A stretch of DNA of 64,000 nt from Streptomyces hyaluromycini (GCF_002217755.1 NZ_BCFL01000030.1:1-64000); one strand, 5' to 3'. Positions 1 to 8,641 are shown, numbered from the stretch's first letter. The notes: generated by a model from the sequence alone, not told the origin. Program-made: numbers and translations.

Positions 1-522
1 CTGCCGGGCTGGTACCTGACGGCAGGCTGCCTGTTCCAAACCGTCTGGAACGTGGCCACGGACAGGCACCCCACCAGCGGGATCAAGGACTACGACGTCT
101 TCTACTTCGACGATCACGATCTGTCGTGGGAGGCGGAGGACGCTGTGATCAAGGCCGCCGACGATGCCTTCGCCGGCTTGCCGGCAGAGGTCGAGGTCCG
201 TAACGAGGCCCGCGTCCACCTGTGGTACCAGCAGAAGTTCGGCGTCGCGTGTGCTCCCTATGCCTCCACCGAGGCTGCCATCGACAGCTTCGCTGCTACT
301 ACCTGCTGCTTGGGCGTTCGCCTGGAAGTGGATGGGCAGTGGCGCGTCTATGCACCGCATGGGCTTGCCGACGTGTTCAATCTCGTCGTCCGACCCAATC
401 CAGTGCTTGCTCCGCGCGAGGTGTACGAGACGAAAACCGCCCGCTGGCGGCAGCAGTGGCCCGAGCTGACCGTGCTCGACTGGCCTTCCGAGCCCACCAC
501 CCTGACGCCTGCCTCAACATGA
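1..522 (+). CDS. Nucleotidyltransferase-like protein (DUF925 family), 5' partial
   Basis: The reading frame is open from base 1 and continues a protein whose start lies outside the window; the visible beginning is LPGWYLTAGCLFQTVWN, followed by GIKDYDVFYFDD. This pattern (small hydrophobic start, Gln-Thr-Val-Trp-Asn, then Asp-Tyr-Asp-Val-Phe-Tyr-Phe-Asp-Asp) is typical of the DUF925/COG3575 family, predicted to belong to the nucleotidyltransferase fold. The substrate is unknown. About 173 residues are visible. The last dozen codons (after VLDWP) overlap the edge of a transposase remnant on the other strand and may not be original sequence. An internal GTG at 52 is not a real start, because family sequence continues upstream of it. 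Confidence 0.75.
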   Translation: MPGWYLTAGCLFQTVWNVATDRHPTSGIKDYDVFYFDDHDLSWEAEDAVIKAADDAFAGLPAEVEVRNEARVHLWYQQKFGVACAPYASTEAAIDSFAATTCCLGVRLEVDGQWRVYAPHGLADVFNLVVRPNPVLAPREVYETKTARWRQQWPELTVLDWPSEPTTLTPAST

Positions 523-1077
523 TGCGCGGAGTCGACGCAGACAGATGATGCTGCACGCGAGTTGAAGCAGGCCGACGTGGAGGTCAGCGCGCCGTTCGTA
601 GCGGACACGGATGCGCTTGAACTGGTGCAGCCAGGCGAAGGTGCGCTCGACCACCCAGCGGACCTTGCCCAGGCCGGAGCCGTGAGCGGCACCGCGTCGG
701 GCGATCAACGGTTTGACGCCGCGCTTCCACAGCAAGCGGCGGTACTTGTCGATGTCGTAGCCCCGGTCGGCATACACCCGTTGGGGCTTGTGGCGAGGCC
801 GTCCTCGCAGGCCCCGGATCGGCGGCACAGCCTCCAACAGCGGGAGGAGCTGGGTGACGCCGTGGCGGTTGCCACCGGTGAGCGTGATGGCGAGTGGGGT
901 GCCGTGCCGGTCGACGATCAGATGGTGTTTCGAGCCGGGACGTGCGCGGTCGACAGGCGAGGGCCCGACGTGATCCCCCCTTTCAGAGCTCGGACGTGCG
1001 AGCCGTCCACGGCACAGTCGTCCAGGTCCAGCCGGTCCGCGCGGCGCAACTCGGACAATAGGGCGGCGTGCAACCTC
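514..1077 (-). pseudogene. IS5-family transposase remnant (C-terminal part, split by a frame change)
   Basis: The reverse strand encodes the C-terminal half of an IS5/IS427-type DDE transposase. Visible blocks are VDGSHVRALKGG, then SKHHLIVDRHGTPLA, YADRGYDIDKYRRLL, IARRGAAHGSGLG, VVERTFAWLHQFKR and LACSIICLRRLR. The first block lies in a different frame from the rest; the change falls at a run of six G (reverse strand) near 975-981. A -1 shift there restores the frame, so this is either a lost base or the programmed frameshift known in this IS group. The N-terminal part and outer end are missing where the sequence joins a dehydrogenase at about 1077. Confidence 0.85.
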
Positions 1078-1557
1078 GGCCGCTGCACCACGATCGTCGC
1101 GGTGGACGTCCACGACTCCCGCCTCGAACTGGCGAAGGAGCTCGGCGCCACCCATACGATCAACGGCCGCAATGCCGACGTCGCCGACGAACTGATGCGG
1201 ATCACGGGCGGCAGGGGCGTCAACAACATCCTCGACACCACGGGCATCCCCGGAGTGCTGGCTCCGCTGGTCGGCGCACTGTCCATCCGGGGCACGCTGG
1301 CCCTGGTGGGAGCCGCCGCTCCCGGCACTGAGGCGCCGTTCGAGATCGGACAGTCCCTGGTGAAGGGGTGGACGTTCAAGACCGTCGTCCAGGGGAGCTC
1401 CGTACCCCAGCTGTTCATCCCACGGCTGGTCGAGCTGTACGAGCAGGGGCGCTTCCCCCTCGACAAGCTCATCCAGCACTACAAGGTCGACGACATCAAC
1501 ACCGCTTTCGCGGACTCCGCCTCCGGCGTCACGGTCAAGCCGGTGGTCGTCTTCTGA
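1078..1557 (+). pseudogene. Zinc-type NAD(P)-dependent alcohol dehydrogenase, C-terminal fragment
   Basis: About 160 residues of the Rossmann domain and C-terminus of a medium-chain alcohol dehydrogenase remain: IVAVDVHDSRLELAKELG (beta-2 strand with the Asp that selects NAD), the DTTGIPGVL block, ALVGAAAPG, and the terminal PVVVF before TGA. The N-terminal catalytic zinc domain, about 200 residues in the family, is absent; the sequence upstream is a transposase on the opposite strand. No start or ribosome binding site belongs to it, so it is a non-functional remnant, most like aryl-alcohol dehydrogenases. Confidence 0.85.
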
Positions 1558-1753
1558 CCTTCGGAAACCGCCTGTCCGGTCGGTCGGGGGAGCGCCGTGG
1601 AGCATTCACCGCGAGACAGGACTCCGCTGAGTGCAATGTGCCCAGCAAGTGATCCTCCAGGAAACCAAGGCCTGGGCATGACGCACGTGAACATCAGGTA
1701 CCAGGTGACCGAGGCGGTTCAGGAAGCCCTCGGTGCTCGCGCCGGGTTCATCT

Positions 1754-1777
1754 TGTCCCGGTGTCCCGGTGTCCCGG
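1754..1777. repeat. Three tandem copies of TGTCCCGG
   Basis: Three perfect head-to-tail octamers lie in the non-coding stretch between the dehydrogenase remnant and the convergent end of the MarR gene. The rest of 1558-1793 shows no gene or clear terminator. Confidence 0.7.
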
Positions 1778-1793
1778 CGGCCGGGCGCGCATG

Positions 1794-2261
1794 TCATGGC
1801 TGCCGGGGCAGCCTGGACGCCGCCTCCCGGACGCGGTCCAGTGCCGTGTCCAGTGCGGTCAGGTCCTGCGGGGTGAAGCTGCCGAAGGCCTTTCGCAGGT
1901 TGCGGGCGTGCACGACGGCCGCTCGGTCGAGCACGTCGTGCCCGGCGGCGGTGATGCCCGCGTAGGAGACGCGCCGGTCGGTGGGGCATGGGCGCCGCTC
2001 GACGTATCCGGCCACCTGCATGCGGTCCACCAGCCGAGTCACGCCGCTGGTGGTGAGGGCGATCTGGTCGGCCAGGGAGCTCATCGTCAGCTGTTCTCCC
2101 TCCGAGCGGGCCAGCCGGATGAGCACCTCGAACCACACGTGTGGCAGCCCGGCCTCGGACTCCATGGCGGATCCGAGCCACTGCTCCAGCCTGCTGTACG
2201 CCTCGGCCAGGCGGCCGAACGTGGTGATCAGGGGATCGTCGATGGGCGTCGCGGAAGGCAT
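1794..2261 (-). CDS. MarR-family transcriptional regulator
   Basis: A 155-residue winged-helix repressor. The recognition region reads LTMSSLADQIALTTSGVTRL, followed by the wing with the family's Asp-Arg-Arg (PTDRRVSY). Length and domain layout are usual for MarR. The ATG at 2261 is preferred, because MPSATPIDDPLI begins the typical dimerisation helix and a short AGGA lies upstream; an in-frame start at 2312 would add 17 residues that overlap the operator-like repeats. It is divergent from the oxidoreductase at 2366 and the gap holds strong inverted repeats, so it probably represses that gene and itself. The ligand is unknown. Confidence 0.88.
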   Translation of the reverse strand: MPSATPIDDPLITTFGRLAEAYSRLEQWLGSAMESEAGLPHVWFEVLIRLARSEGEQLTMSSLADQIALTTSGVTRLVDRMQVAGYVERRPCPTDRRVSYAGITAAGHDVLDRAAVVHARNLRKAFGSFTPQDLTALDTALDRVREAASRLPRQP

Positions 2262-2291
2262 GTTGACAATCCTACCCGTAAAAGATTGCTC

Positions 2292-2355
2292 AGTCAGATA
2301 TTGCGCCATCAAGCATCGATAGTTACTGTGTCAATATCTGACTAGTCAAGTAACT
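2292..2355. promoter_or_regulatory. Nested inverted repeats, probable MarR operator region
   Basis: The divergent gap holds a perfect 12-bp inverted repeat, AGTCAGATATTG (2292-2303) and CAATATCTGACT (2332-2343), a second pair AGTTACT (2321-2327) and AGTAACT (2349-2355), and a 10-bp palindrome TGACTAGTCA (2339-2348). The region is AT-rich compared with its surroundings and directly precedes the GGAGG and GTG start of the oxidoreductase. MarR proteins usually bind such palindromes over divergent promoters; the assignment to this MarR is inferred from position. Confidence 0.7.
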
Positions 2356-2365
2356 GGAGGCTGTC

Positions 2366-2995
2366 GTGCATGTCGCGATCATCGGAGCGGGCAACGTGGG
2401 CTCCGCTCTGAGCAAGGCCGCAGTCGCCGCCGGGCACACGGTGTCCGTGTCGGCGACCAGTCCGGAGAAGTCCGCCGCTGTGGCGGCCGAAACGGGAGCG
2501 CGTCCCGCGGCGAACAACGTGGACGCCGTGACCGGCGCCGACCTCGTGGTGCTGGCCGTACCTGGCGGCGCGGTGGCCTCCGTCGCGGACGAACTGGCGC
2601 CGGCGGTGAGCGGCAAGGTCGTCGTCGACGCCACCAACCCACTGAACGCGACCTTCACCGACCTCGACATCGAGGAGACCACAGCCGCGCAGACCCTTCA
2701 ACGGCACCTGCCGAACACGCCCGTGGTCAAGGCCTTCAACACCGTCTTCGCCGGACGCCTCGGCAACCCCGTCGAGCAGGGCATCCCGTTGCACCTCTTC
2801 TACGCCGGTGACGATGTCGACGCGAAGAAGAACGTCGCGGAGTTCGCGTCCTCGCTCGGCTTCGAGCCGATCGACGCGGGTGGGCTGCGCATGGCCCGCG
2901 CCCTGGAGGAGATGGCCTTTCTGAACATCTCCCTGAACGCGACCCAGGGCTGGGCATGGCAGTCCGGGTGGGCACTGCTCGGCCCGACCGGCTGA
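2366..2995 (+). CDS. NAD(P)-binding oxidoreductase, F420-dependent NADP reductase-like
   Basis: A 209-residue single-domain Rossmann protein. The N-terminal AIIGAGNVGSALSKA is a GxGxxG dinucleotide site, VVLAVPGGAV follows the second half of the fold, and DATNPLN and KAFNTVFAG match the NADPH-dependent F420 reductase/pyrroline-5-carboxylate-reductase-like family (COG2085). The GTG start has GGAGG five bases upstream. The true electron partner cannot be read from sequence: many homologues are simply annotated NADP oxidoreductases. It is divergent from the MarR gene and followed ten bases later by the hydrolase, so it is probably the first gene of a MarR-controlled operon. Confidence 0.85.
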   Translation: MHVAIIGAGNVGSALSKAAVAAGHTVSVSATSPEKSAAVAAETGARPAANNVDAVTGADLVVLAVPGGAVASVADELAPAVSGKVVVDATNPLNATFTDLDIEETTAAQTLQRHLPNTPVVKAFNTVFAGRLGNPVEQGIPLHLFYAGDDVDAKKNVAEFASSLGFEPIDAGGLRMARALEEMAFLNISLNATQGWAWQSGWALLGPTG

Positions 2996-3004
2996 AGGGT
3001 GCCC

Positions 3005-4186
3005 ATGATGACCACTGACACCTACATATCGAACTCCCCGTTCGGGGCGCCGATCGCGGTGACCCGAGGCGACGCAGTGGCTCCGCTCGTCGTACTGCTG
3101 CACGGCCGCGGCTCGCGCGAGACCGAGATCATGATGCTCGCCGACGCACTGCCTCCGGAGTTGTCGTACGCCGCGGTCCGTGCACCCATCGCCGAGGGGC
3201 CGGGATTCGCCTGGTTCGCCAACCGCGGTATCGGCCGCCCGGTTCCGGATTCCCTGCGGGCGGCCATGGACTGGTTCAACGCCTGGCTCGACGAGATCGC
3301 CCCACCCGGCCGCCCCGTTGTGCTCGTCGGCTTCAGCGGCGGCGCCGCGTTCGCGGGCGGCCTCGTGCTGGACAACCCGGAGCGCTTCGCCGGAGCCGCG
3401 ATCCTTTACGGCGCGTTGCCGTTCGACGCGGCGGTGCCCACGGCTTCGGCGCGGCTGACCGGGGTGCCGGTGTTCGTCGCCCAGGGTGAGCACGACCATG
3501 TCATCCCGCGGGAACTCCTCGACCGCACCTGGCGCTACCTGACCGAGGAGTCCGGGGCGCCGACGGTCGCCCGGCGGGATCCCGTGGGGCACGCCATGGC
3601 CCCCGGCGCCCTGGCCGGCCTGGCCGGCTGGCTCGCGGAGCGGGCCGACTACCTGGCCCGTCATGGATTTCCCGGCAGAGAGCCGGCGCGCTGGCCGACT
3701 TTCTCCGAGGGGCTTCCCGACCGGGACGGGCCGCGGCCGCGCGTCACTGTGACGATTCCCCAACAGCAGATCTCGGACAACTCGCCACCGGAACTGCAGG
3801 AGAAGCTGTTCGCCCGGCTGAGCGCCCTCGTCGGCGTCGAAACCGGACAGTCGGCGATCTCCGTGCCGGGTGCGCGAGGCTTCATGCTCACGCAAGCCCC
3901 CACCACCGGTCCTGCGCAGGCATTCCTCGTGCCAAGGGCCAGGGAGTTCGCTCACCTGCACCCCGGACACGACGGCTCACTCCACGTGGCGCTGCCGGTC
4001 GGCCTGGCAGCCGACGTGATCCGGCACGGCTGGGCCGTGGCCCATCCACTCGCCGGGATCAGGCTCACTCCGGGCATGGTGCTGGTCTACGGACCTCGTG
4101 ACGAGCGTGAACTCGGCGTCGTCACCGTGATCGTGAGCACCAGCCACGCCTGGGCCACCGGGGAGTTCGCCCCGGCCGCCGCCTAG
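3005..4186 (+). CDS. Alpha/beta hydrolase (phospholipase/carboxylesterase type) fused to a luciferase-like DUF5519 domain
   Basis: The 393-residue protein has two parts. Residues about 25-220 form an esterase of the phospholipase/carboxylesterase family: oxyanion LLHGRGS, nucleophile Ser111 in GFSGG, acid Asp164 in GEHDHVIP, base His196 in VGHAM. Residues about 245-393 match the small luciferase domain (DUF5519), with QEKLFARLSAL, EFAHLHPGHDGSLH, GWAVAHPLAG and STSHAWATGEF. The ATG at 3005 is chosen because GAAGGG lies six bases before it; 3008 and a GTG at 2999 are alternatives. A decayed copy of the second domain lies at 15870-16207. What the two domains do together is not known. Confidence 0.85.
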   Translation: MMTTDTYISNSPFGAPIAVTRGDAVAPLVVLLHGRGSRETEIMMLADALPPELSYAAVRAPIAEGPGFAWFANRGIGRPVPDSLRAAMDWFNAWLDEIAPPGRPVVLVGFSGGAAFAGGLVLDNPERFAGAAILYGALPFDAAVPTASARLTGVPVFVAQGEHDHVIPRELLDRTWRYLTEESGAPTVARRDPVGHAMAPGALAGLAGWLAERADYLARHGFPGREPARWPTFSEGLPDRDGPRPRVTVTIPQQQISDNSPPELQEKLFARLSALVGVETGQSAISVPGARGFMLTQAPTTGPAQAFLVPRAREFAHLHPGHDGSLHVALPVGLAADVIRHGWAVAHPLAGIRLTPGMVLVYGPRDERELGVVTVIVSTSHAWATGEFAPAAA

Positions 4187-4310
4187 CAGAGCGCCGGGGT
4201 TTCCCGCACACAGCCACATTCCGACCGGGCCGTCACGGCCTGGGTCCTGTATCCGCAGGTTCACCATCAGCGCTCGCACGAGCGTTCATCACGAGATTCG
4301 AGGACACACC

Positions 4311-4916
4311 ATGGAGCGTCGTTCCATGCTCAAGGGTGGAGCCGCCGCCGCGTTCGGCGCGCTCGCCATCACCGCCGTCACGAGCGGGGAAAGTCTGGCG
4401 CAGGCGGCCACGCAGTACCCGGGTCTGCTGCCGGACCCGGCCACCACGCCGGTGCCGAACCCGCCCTACCCGCACAACCTGACCCGTGCCGAACGCAGCC
4501 ACCTGGAGACCTTCGACGAGCTGGACTTCGAGGTGTTCACCCACGCCGACTGGTCGCGCCTGGGGGAGAGCCACGCGCAGAACATCCGCGTGCACTGGCC
4601 CGACGGGCATTACACCGACGGCATCGACAAGCACATCGCCGACCTCGCTGCGATGTTCGTGTGGGCACCCGACACCCGTATCCACTCGCACCCGCTGCGG
4701 GTCGCGAAGAACGAACTGACCTGCGTCACCGGCGTGATGGAGGGCACCTTCACCCGCCCCATGCCGGACGGGAACGGCGGCTTCATCCAGCCGACAGGCA
4801 AGAAGTACGCCATCAACATGGCCACGGTCGGTATCTGGAACCGCCGGGGGACCATGGACGAGGAGTTCCTGTTCTGGGACAACCAGACCTTCTACTCCCA
4901 GATCGGCCTCGGCTGA
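4311..4916 (+). CDS. Tat-exported SnoaL-like (ester cyclase/NTF2-fold) protein
   Basis: A 201-residue protein beginning MERRSMLKGGAAAAFGALAI, a short twin-arginine signal ending near the AQA of SLAQAA, followed by a SnoaL/NTF2-like domain (HADWSRLGESHAQNIRVHWP, then MFVWAPDTRIHSHPLRVAKN, and WNRRGTMDEEFLFWDNQTF). GAGGAC lies seven bases before the ATG. SnoaL-like folds act as polyketide cyclases, isomerases or hydrolases; the actual reaction here is unknown. It follows the hydrolase-luciferase gene by 124 bases and the two are duplicated together at 15.9-16.8 kb, which suggests a functional pair. Confidence 0.82.
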   Translation: MERRSMLKGGAAAAFGALAITAVTSGESLAQAATQYPGLLPDPATTPVPNPPYPHNLTRAERSHLETFDELDFEVFTHADWSRLGESHAQNIRVHWPDGHYTDGIDKHIADLAAMFVWAPDTRIHSHPLRVAKNELTCVTGVMEGTFTRPMPDGNGGFIQPTGKKYAINMATVGIWNRRGTMDEEFLFWDNQTFYSQIGLG

Positions 4917-5160
4917 ACCGGTGAGAGCGGACCGGCCGGGGCAGTTCCGCCCCGGTCGGCTCCGCCCGCGGGGCAGGGCGGCGGCCCGTGCGCGTGGAAC
5001 GTCGGAGCCCGGCTGCGCGGCGTCCGGGGCGCTGGTCCACGGCGAGCGAGAGCCACGCGGTGCGATGGCCACAGTCCATGCAGCAGCCTTGCCACCGGGC
5101 CTTTCGTCCTGTTGGCTGGCGGCGAAGTTTCGTGTGGCAGCTCAAAGGCGAGGCGTACGA

Positions 5161-6201
5161 GTGACAGGTCGGGGCAGCGCGCGCGGGGATGCGCAGTACG
5201 GTTTGCTGACCAGCATCGCCAGCGAGGCGGGGGTGTCGCTCAGCACCGTGTCGAAGGTGGTGCACCGGCGTGCCGACGTGGGGGCGGCGACGCGCGCCCG
5301 GGTCGAGGACCTGCTGGCACGCCACGGGTACGTCCGCCCGGGAGAACCCGATCCCGCGGCGCCGCGTCAGATCATCGCGGTGTTCCGTGACCTGTCGGGG
5401 CCGTACACACTGGAAGTCGTCCGTGGGATCGTGGACGCGGCGGACGAACTGGGCCTGGACGTGGTGACCGGGACGACCAGTCATCGTTCGATCTCCCAGT
5501 GGCTGGAGGAGTGCGTGGCGCTCGACGCGGCCGGGCTGATCATCGTGATCTCCATGCTGGCCGAGGAGGATCAGCGACGCATCGTCGAACAGCGGCTGCC
5601 GGTCGTGCTGATCGACCCGCTCAGCGCGCCGGGCCACGACATCCCGAGCATCGGGGTGACGAACTGGAACGGGGCCAGGGAGGCGGTGCAACACCTGCTG
5701 GGCCTCGGACACACCAGGATCGGCATGGTCGCGGGCCGTTCGCACTCACTGGCCGGGGCAGCGCGGCTGCATGGCTACCGGGCCGCTCTGGCGGAGGCGG
5801 GGATTGCGTACGACTCGGCGATCGTGCGCTCGACCGACTTCGACTTCGAAGAAGGGCTGGTCGCCAGCCTGCATATCCTGCGCTCCGGCAATCCGCCCAC
5901 CGCCGTCTTCGCGGCAAGTGACGCGCAGGCGCTCGGTGTCCTGGAAGCGGCCCGTCAGTGCGGGCTCAGCGTTCCCGGGGACCTGGCGGTCATGTCCTTC
6001 GACGACACCCTCGTGGCGGCCATGGCCTGTCCGCCACTGAGCGCGGTGCGCCAGCCGTTCGAGGAGCTGGGCGCCGAGGCCACCAGGGTGCTCGTGCAAC
6101 TCGCAGCGGGTCGACCGCCCGCGTCGTCCCGGATCGAGCTGGCGACGGAGCTGGTGCTGCGCACATCGACGTCGGTGCGCAGTCGAGTCGAAACACAGTG
6201 A
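5161..6201 (+). CDS. LacI-family transcriptional regulator (LacI-1)
   Basis: A 346-residue repressor. The N-terminal helix-turn-helix (LLTSIASEAGVSLSTVSKVV, about residues 15-34) and hinge are followed by a periplasmic-binding-protein-like sugar domain (IIAVFRDLSGPYTLEVVRGI, then VTNWNGAREAVQHLL, LHGYRAALAEAGI and SFDDTLVAAMA). The GTG at 5161 is chosen because the DNA-binding domain begins just after it and GGCGAGG lies eight bases upstream; the open frame runs back to 4921 but without LacI sequence. It is closely similar along its length to LacI-2 at 8785, so the pair arose by duplication. It probably senses a sugar released by the neighbouring glycosidases. Confidence 0.9.
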   Translation: MTGRGSARGDAQYGLLTSIASEAGVSLSTVSKVVHRRADVGAATRARVEDLLARHGYVRPGEPDPAAPRQIIAVFRDLSGPYTLEVVRGIVDAADELGLDVVTGTTSHRSISQWLEECVALDAAGLIIVISMLAEEDQRRIVEQRLPVVLIDPLSAPGHDIPSIGVTNWNGAREAVQHLLGLGHTRIGMVAGRSHSLAGAARLHGYRAALAEAGIAYDSAIVRSTDFDFEEGLVASLHILRSGNPPTAVFAASDAQALGVLEAARQCGLSVPGDLAVMSFDDTLVAAMACPPLSAVRQPFEELGAEATRVLVQLAAGRPPASSRIELATELVLRTSTSVRSRVETQ

Positions 6202-6279
6202 GTGATCGACGGGTGCACACGTTGCACCGTTGCGGATGCCCCGAGGGCGGGCTTCCCGCGCCTGCCCGCCCCTGAGGCG

Positions 6280-8547
6280 TCAGGCGAGCGGGACGGTCAC
6301 CGTGGTGGGGACGTGCGGCAGCAGGTGTACGGTCTGCCGCTGGTCCGAGCCGTCACGGCACACGAGGACGATGTCCCGCTCAAGTGGCGATGTGACAACC
6401 ACCTTCGCGAGGCCCTCGGACACATCCCACGTCAGCTCGTCGACGCTGACCCCGGCACGTGTGGCGAGGCCGCGCAGGCTGCCGGACCGCCACTCCGGGG
6501 GCCGGGCGGGCAGGAGTTCCACGATCCCCGGCCGGGAGTCGAGCAGCATCTCCATGACCACGGCCGGCAGACAGTGGGCGGCGTCCGCGTTGTAGGTCTC
6601 CAGATCGGGGTTGTGCGAGGTCATCAGCGACCGGAAGACCATGTTGCGGCCCACGATCTTGAGGACGTTCTCCTTCGCGGTCTCGTTGTCCTTCAGGCGT
6701 GCGGCGACCAGGGCGCGGTGCAGGCTGCCGTGCGCGGAGAGGTTCTCGTCACCACGTCGCAGCAGGGCTTCGCGAGCGGCGGCCGCCAGGTCGGGGGTGT
6801 CGTCCGGGGTGATGTCGTGCAGCGGCCACACCGGGTAGAGGTGGCTGACGTGCCGGTGGTCATCGGCGGTCTCCAGTCCCGGCCACGCCCACTCGGCGAG
6901 CGCCCCCTGCCCGTCGACGCGGTAGGGCGGCAGCCGCTCCGCCAGCGCGCGCCAGCGGCCGACCGCGGCCTCCTCGATGCCGAGGCGGGTGCAGACGTCG
7001 GCGGCGGTGGTGAGGGCGTGCCGGGCCGCGGCCAGGTCCATGGTGGCATTCACCCCGGACATGCCCCGCCCGTCGCGAGGGCCGACCTCGGGGGAGTAGG
7101 AGGGGACCAGGACGACGTGTCCGTCGTCGTCCTCGCGGGTGAGGAAGTCCTCGAAGAAGACGGCGGCTTCGACGAGCCAGGGGGCGAGGGTGCGGGCGAG
7201 GAAGCCGTCGTCGCCGGTCGCCTGCCAGTACTCGTACAGCGGGAACAGCAGCCAGTCGGCGCCCGCCAGCCACATGGTCCAGGGCCAGTCGTCGTTCAGG
7301 TGGAAGAGCAGCCCGTGTTCGCCGTCCGTCCGGCTGGGGGCAAGGATCCCTCGGGTGCCGTAGATCGTGCGGGCGTTGGTGCGCCAGTCGTCGATCTGCC
7401 CGCCGATCAGCGCGGCATACGGCGCGATGAGTTCGGGCATACCGGTGAGGACCGCCCCGGCCATCTGGAGGTTGATGTTGGCGTCGGTGGTGTAGTCGCC
7501 GGACCAGGCGGCGCCCCATTCCCCCAGCCACAGGCCGGTCAGCCGGGGCGGCAGTACCCCGCTGGAGCTGAGCAGCAGGTAGCGGCCGGAGTGGAACAGC
7601 GCCTCGACCAGCGCGCCGTCCAGCGTCTTGGTGTCGGCACGGGCGATCAGCTCGCCCACCGGGAGGCCGCGGTCGCTGTCGGGAACACCCAGGTCGAGTT
7701 CGGTGCGGCCGTAGAGCTCGCCGTGGACGGGCGCATGGCGGGAGAGCAACTCGTCGTAATCGGTGGGCAGTTCAGCCAGGACCGCACGGAGCGCGTCGAT
7801 GCGGGGGAGGGGCGCCGACCGGTCCATCCGGGTCAGCAGAACGATGCGCGTCGCTCCTTCGACACGGACGGTGTCCCCTTCCGCCGCGACCCGGCCGCCC
7901 GTGACGACCGTGCGGGTCACACCGGTGAATCCCGCCGCGCCGGGACCGGGCGGATACTCTCCCACGACGGCAAGTGACGCCTCGCCGTCCCCGGTGACCT
8001 CGGCGGACGTCGTGAAGGTGACCTCGGCCGGGCGGCCCGACAACTCTCCGGACAGCCGTATGACCAGGTCGAGTCGCGGACCGGTGATCTCGACGACGGC
8101 GACGGCATCGCTGCGCGACACGAACGCCCGCCGCGCCCACTCCCGTTCCCCGTCGGACCAGGTGACCCGCACCTCACCGGTGGCGAAGTCGGTGACCCTG
8201 CGGTAGTGCTCCACCGGGCCTTCCCCGGCTGCCGCGTCCAGATGAAGCACGTGCCCCGGGTGGAAGGACTGCGTCCAGGCCATCGCCCTGCCGTCCGAGA
8301 ACTCCCGCTGCGCACGCTCCCGTTCCCCGGCCAACATCAGGTCGCGGACGTGCTCAAGGCGGTCGGCGACGGCCGGCGGCCGCATCCCGAGGGACTCGTT
8401 GGGCAGCACGTAACGGTGGTGGTTGTGGACGATCCGCTCCCGGTGGGGATGCCCGAACAGCATGATTCCGTACTCGCCGTTGCCGGAGAGGAAGGCGTCC
8501 TCCCAGCGGTCGGCGGGTTGTGTGTCGTGGATGCTGTGCACCGGCAT
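6280..8547 (-). CDS. Glycoside hydrolase family 95 (alpha-L-fucosidase/alpha-L-galactosidase type)
   Basis: A 755-residue protein without an evident signal peptide, so probably cytoplasmic. The N-terminal beta-sandwich begins WEDAFLSGNGEYGIMLFG and continues to about residue 260; the (alpha/alpha)6 catalytic domain carries GH95 landmarks TTDANINLQMAG, DGEHGLLFHLNDDWPW, SYSPEVGPRDGRG and DDHRHVSHLYPVWP; a C-terminal beta domain closes it. The ATG at 8547 has GGGAGG upstream; the open frame runs on to 8730 but those residues are not family-like. Known GH95 enzymes cleave alpha-1,2-L-fucosyl or alpha-L-galactosyl bonds. It is divergent from LacI-2 with a palindromic operator between them. Confidence 0.88.
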   Translation of the reverse strand: MPVHSIHDTQPADRWEDAFLSGNGEYGIMLFGHPHRERIVHNHHRYVLPNESLGMRPPAVADRLEHVRDLMLAGERERAQREFSDGRAMAWTQSFHPGHVLHLDAAAGEGPVEHYRRVTDFATGEVRVTWSDGEREWARRAFVSRSDAVAVVEITGPRLDLVIRLSGELSGRPAEVTFTTSAEVTGDGEASLAVVGEYPPGPGAAGFTGVTRTVVTGGRVAAEGDTVRVEGATRIVLLTRMDRSAPLPRIDALRAVLAELPTDYDELLSRHAPVHGELYGRTELDLGVPDSDRGLPVGELIARADTKTLDGALVEALFHSGRYLLLSSSGVLPPRLTGLWLGEWGAAWSGDYTTDANINLQMAGAVLTGMPELIAPYAALIGGQIDDWRTNARTIYGTRGILAPSRTDGEHGLLFHLNDDWPWTMWLAGADWLLFPLYEYWQATGDDGFLARTLAPWLVEAAVFFEDFLTREDDDGHVVLVPSYSPEVGPRDGRGMSGVNATMDLAAARHALTTAADVCTRLGIEEAAVGRWRALAERLPPYRVDGQGALAEWAWPGLETADDHRHVSHLYPVWPLHDITPDDTPDLAAAAREALLRRGDENLSAHGSLHRALVAARLKDNETAKENVLKIVGRNMVFRSLMTSHNPDLETYNADAAHCLPAVVMEMLLDSRPGIVELLPARPPEWRSGSLRGLATRAGVSVDELTWDVSEGLAKVVVTSPLERDIVLVCRDGSDQRQTVHLLPHVPTTVTVPLA

Positions 8548-8626
8548 TCCCGGCCTCCCGGACGTAACGTGCCTGAGCGGCTCGAACAGGCTGCGGGGGA
8601 GCCTACAAGAGGTGGCCGCTCGGGTC

Positions 8627-8641
8627 GCGAAAGACTTTCGC
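8627..8641. promoter_or_regulatory. LacI-type operator GCGAAAG-A-CTTTCGC (site 1)
   Basis: A perfect 15-bp palindrome with 7-bp arms around a central A (8634). It lies 80 bases upstream of the GH95 start on one side and 144 bases upstream of LacI-2 on the other. The same core, CGAAAG-N-CTTTCG, recurs at 9858 and 19864 in front of the two sugar-binding-protein genes. Odd-length palindromes of this sort are usual for actinobacterial LacI proteins. Confidence 0.82.

Noticed and set aside
52..522. GTG at 52 as start of the first gene
   Set aside because: Seventeen upstream codons to the window edge continue the family sequence, so the gene starts outside the window.
2342..3970. 542-residue open frame on the reverse strand
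   Set aside because: It is antisense to the oxidoreductase and hydrolase genes, with repetitive Arg/Gly/His make-up and no family motif; long antisense frames are common at this GC level.
5123..5132. CGAA-GT-TTCG upstream of LacI-1 as a fourth operator
   Set aside because: The arms are only four bases and the spacing differs from CGAAAG-N-CTTTCG; it may be a worn or chance site.
6202..7977. 591-residue forward open frame opposite the GH95 gene
   Set aside because: Low-complexity Val/Gly/Asp/Arg sequence, no motif, and fully antisense to a strongly supported glycosidase.
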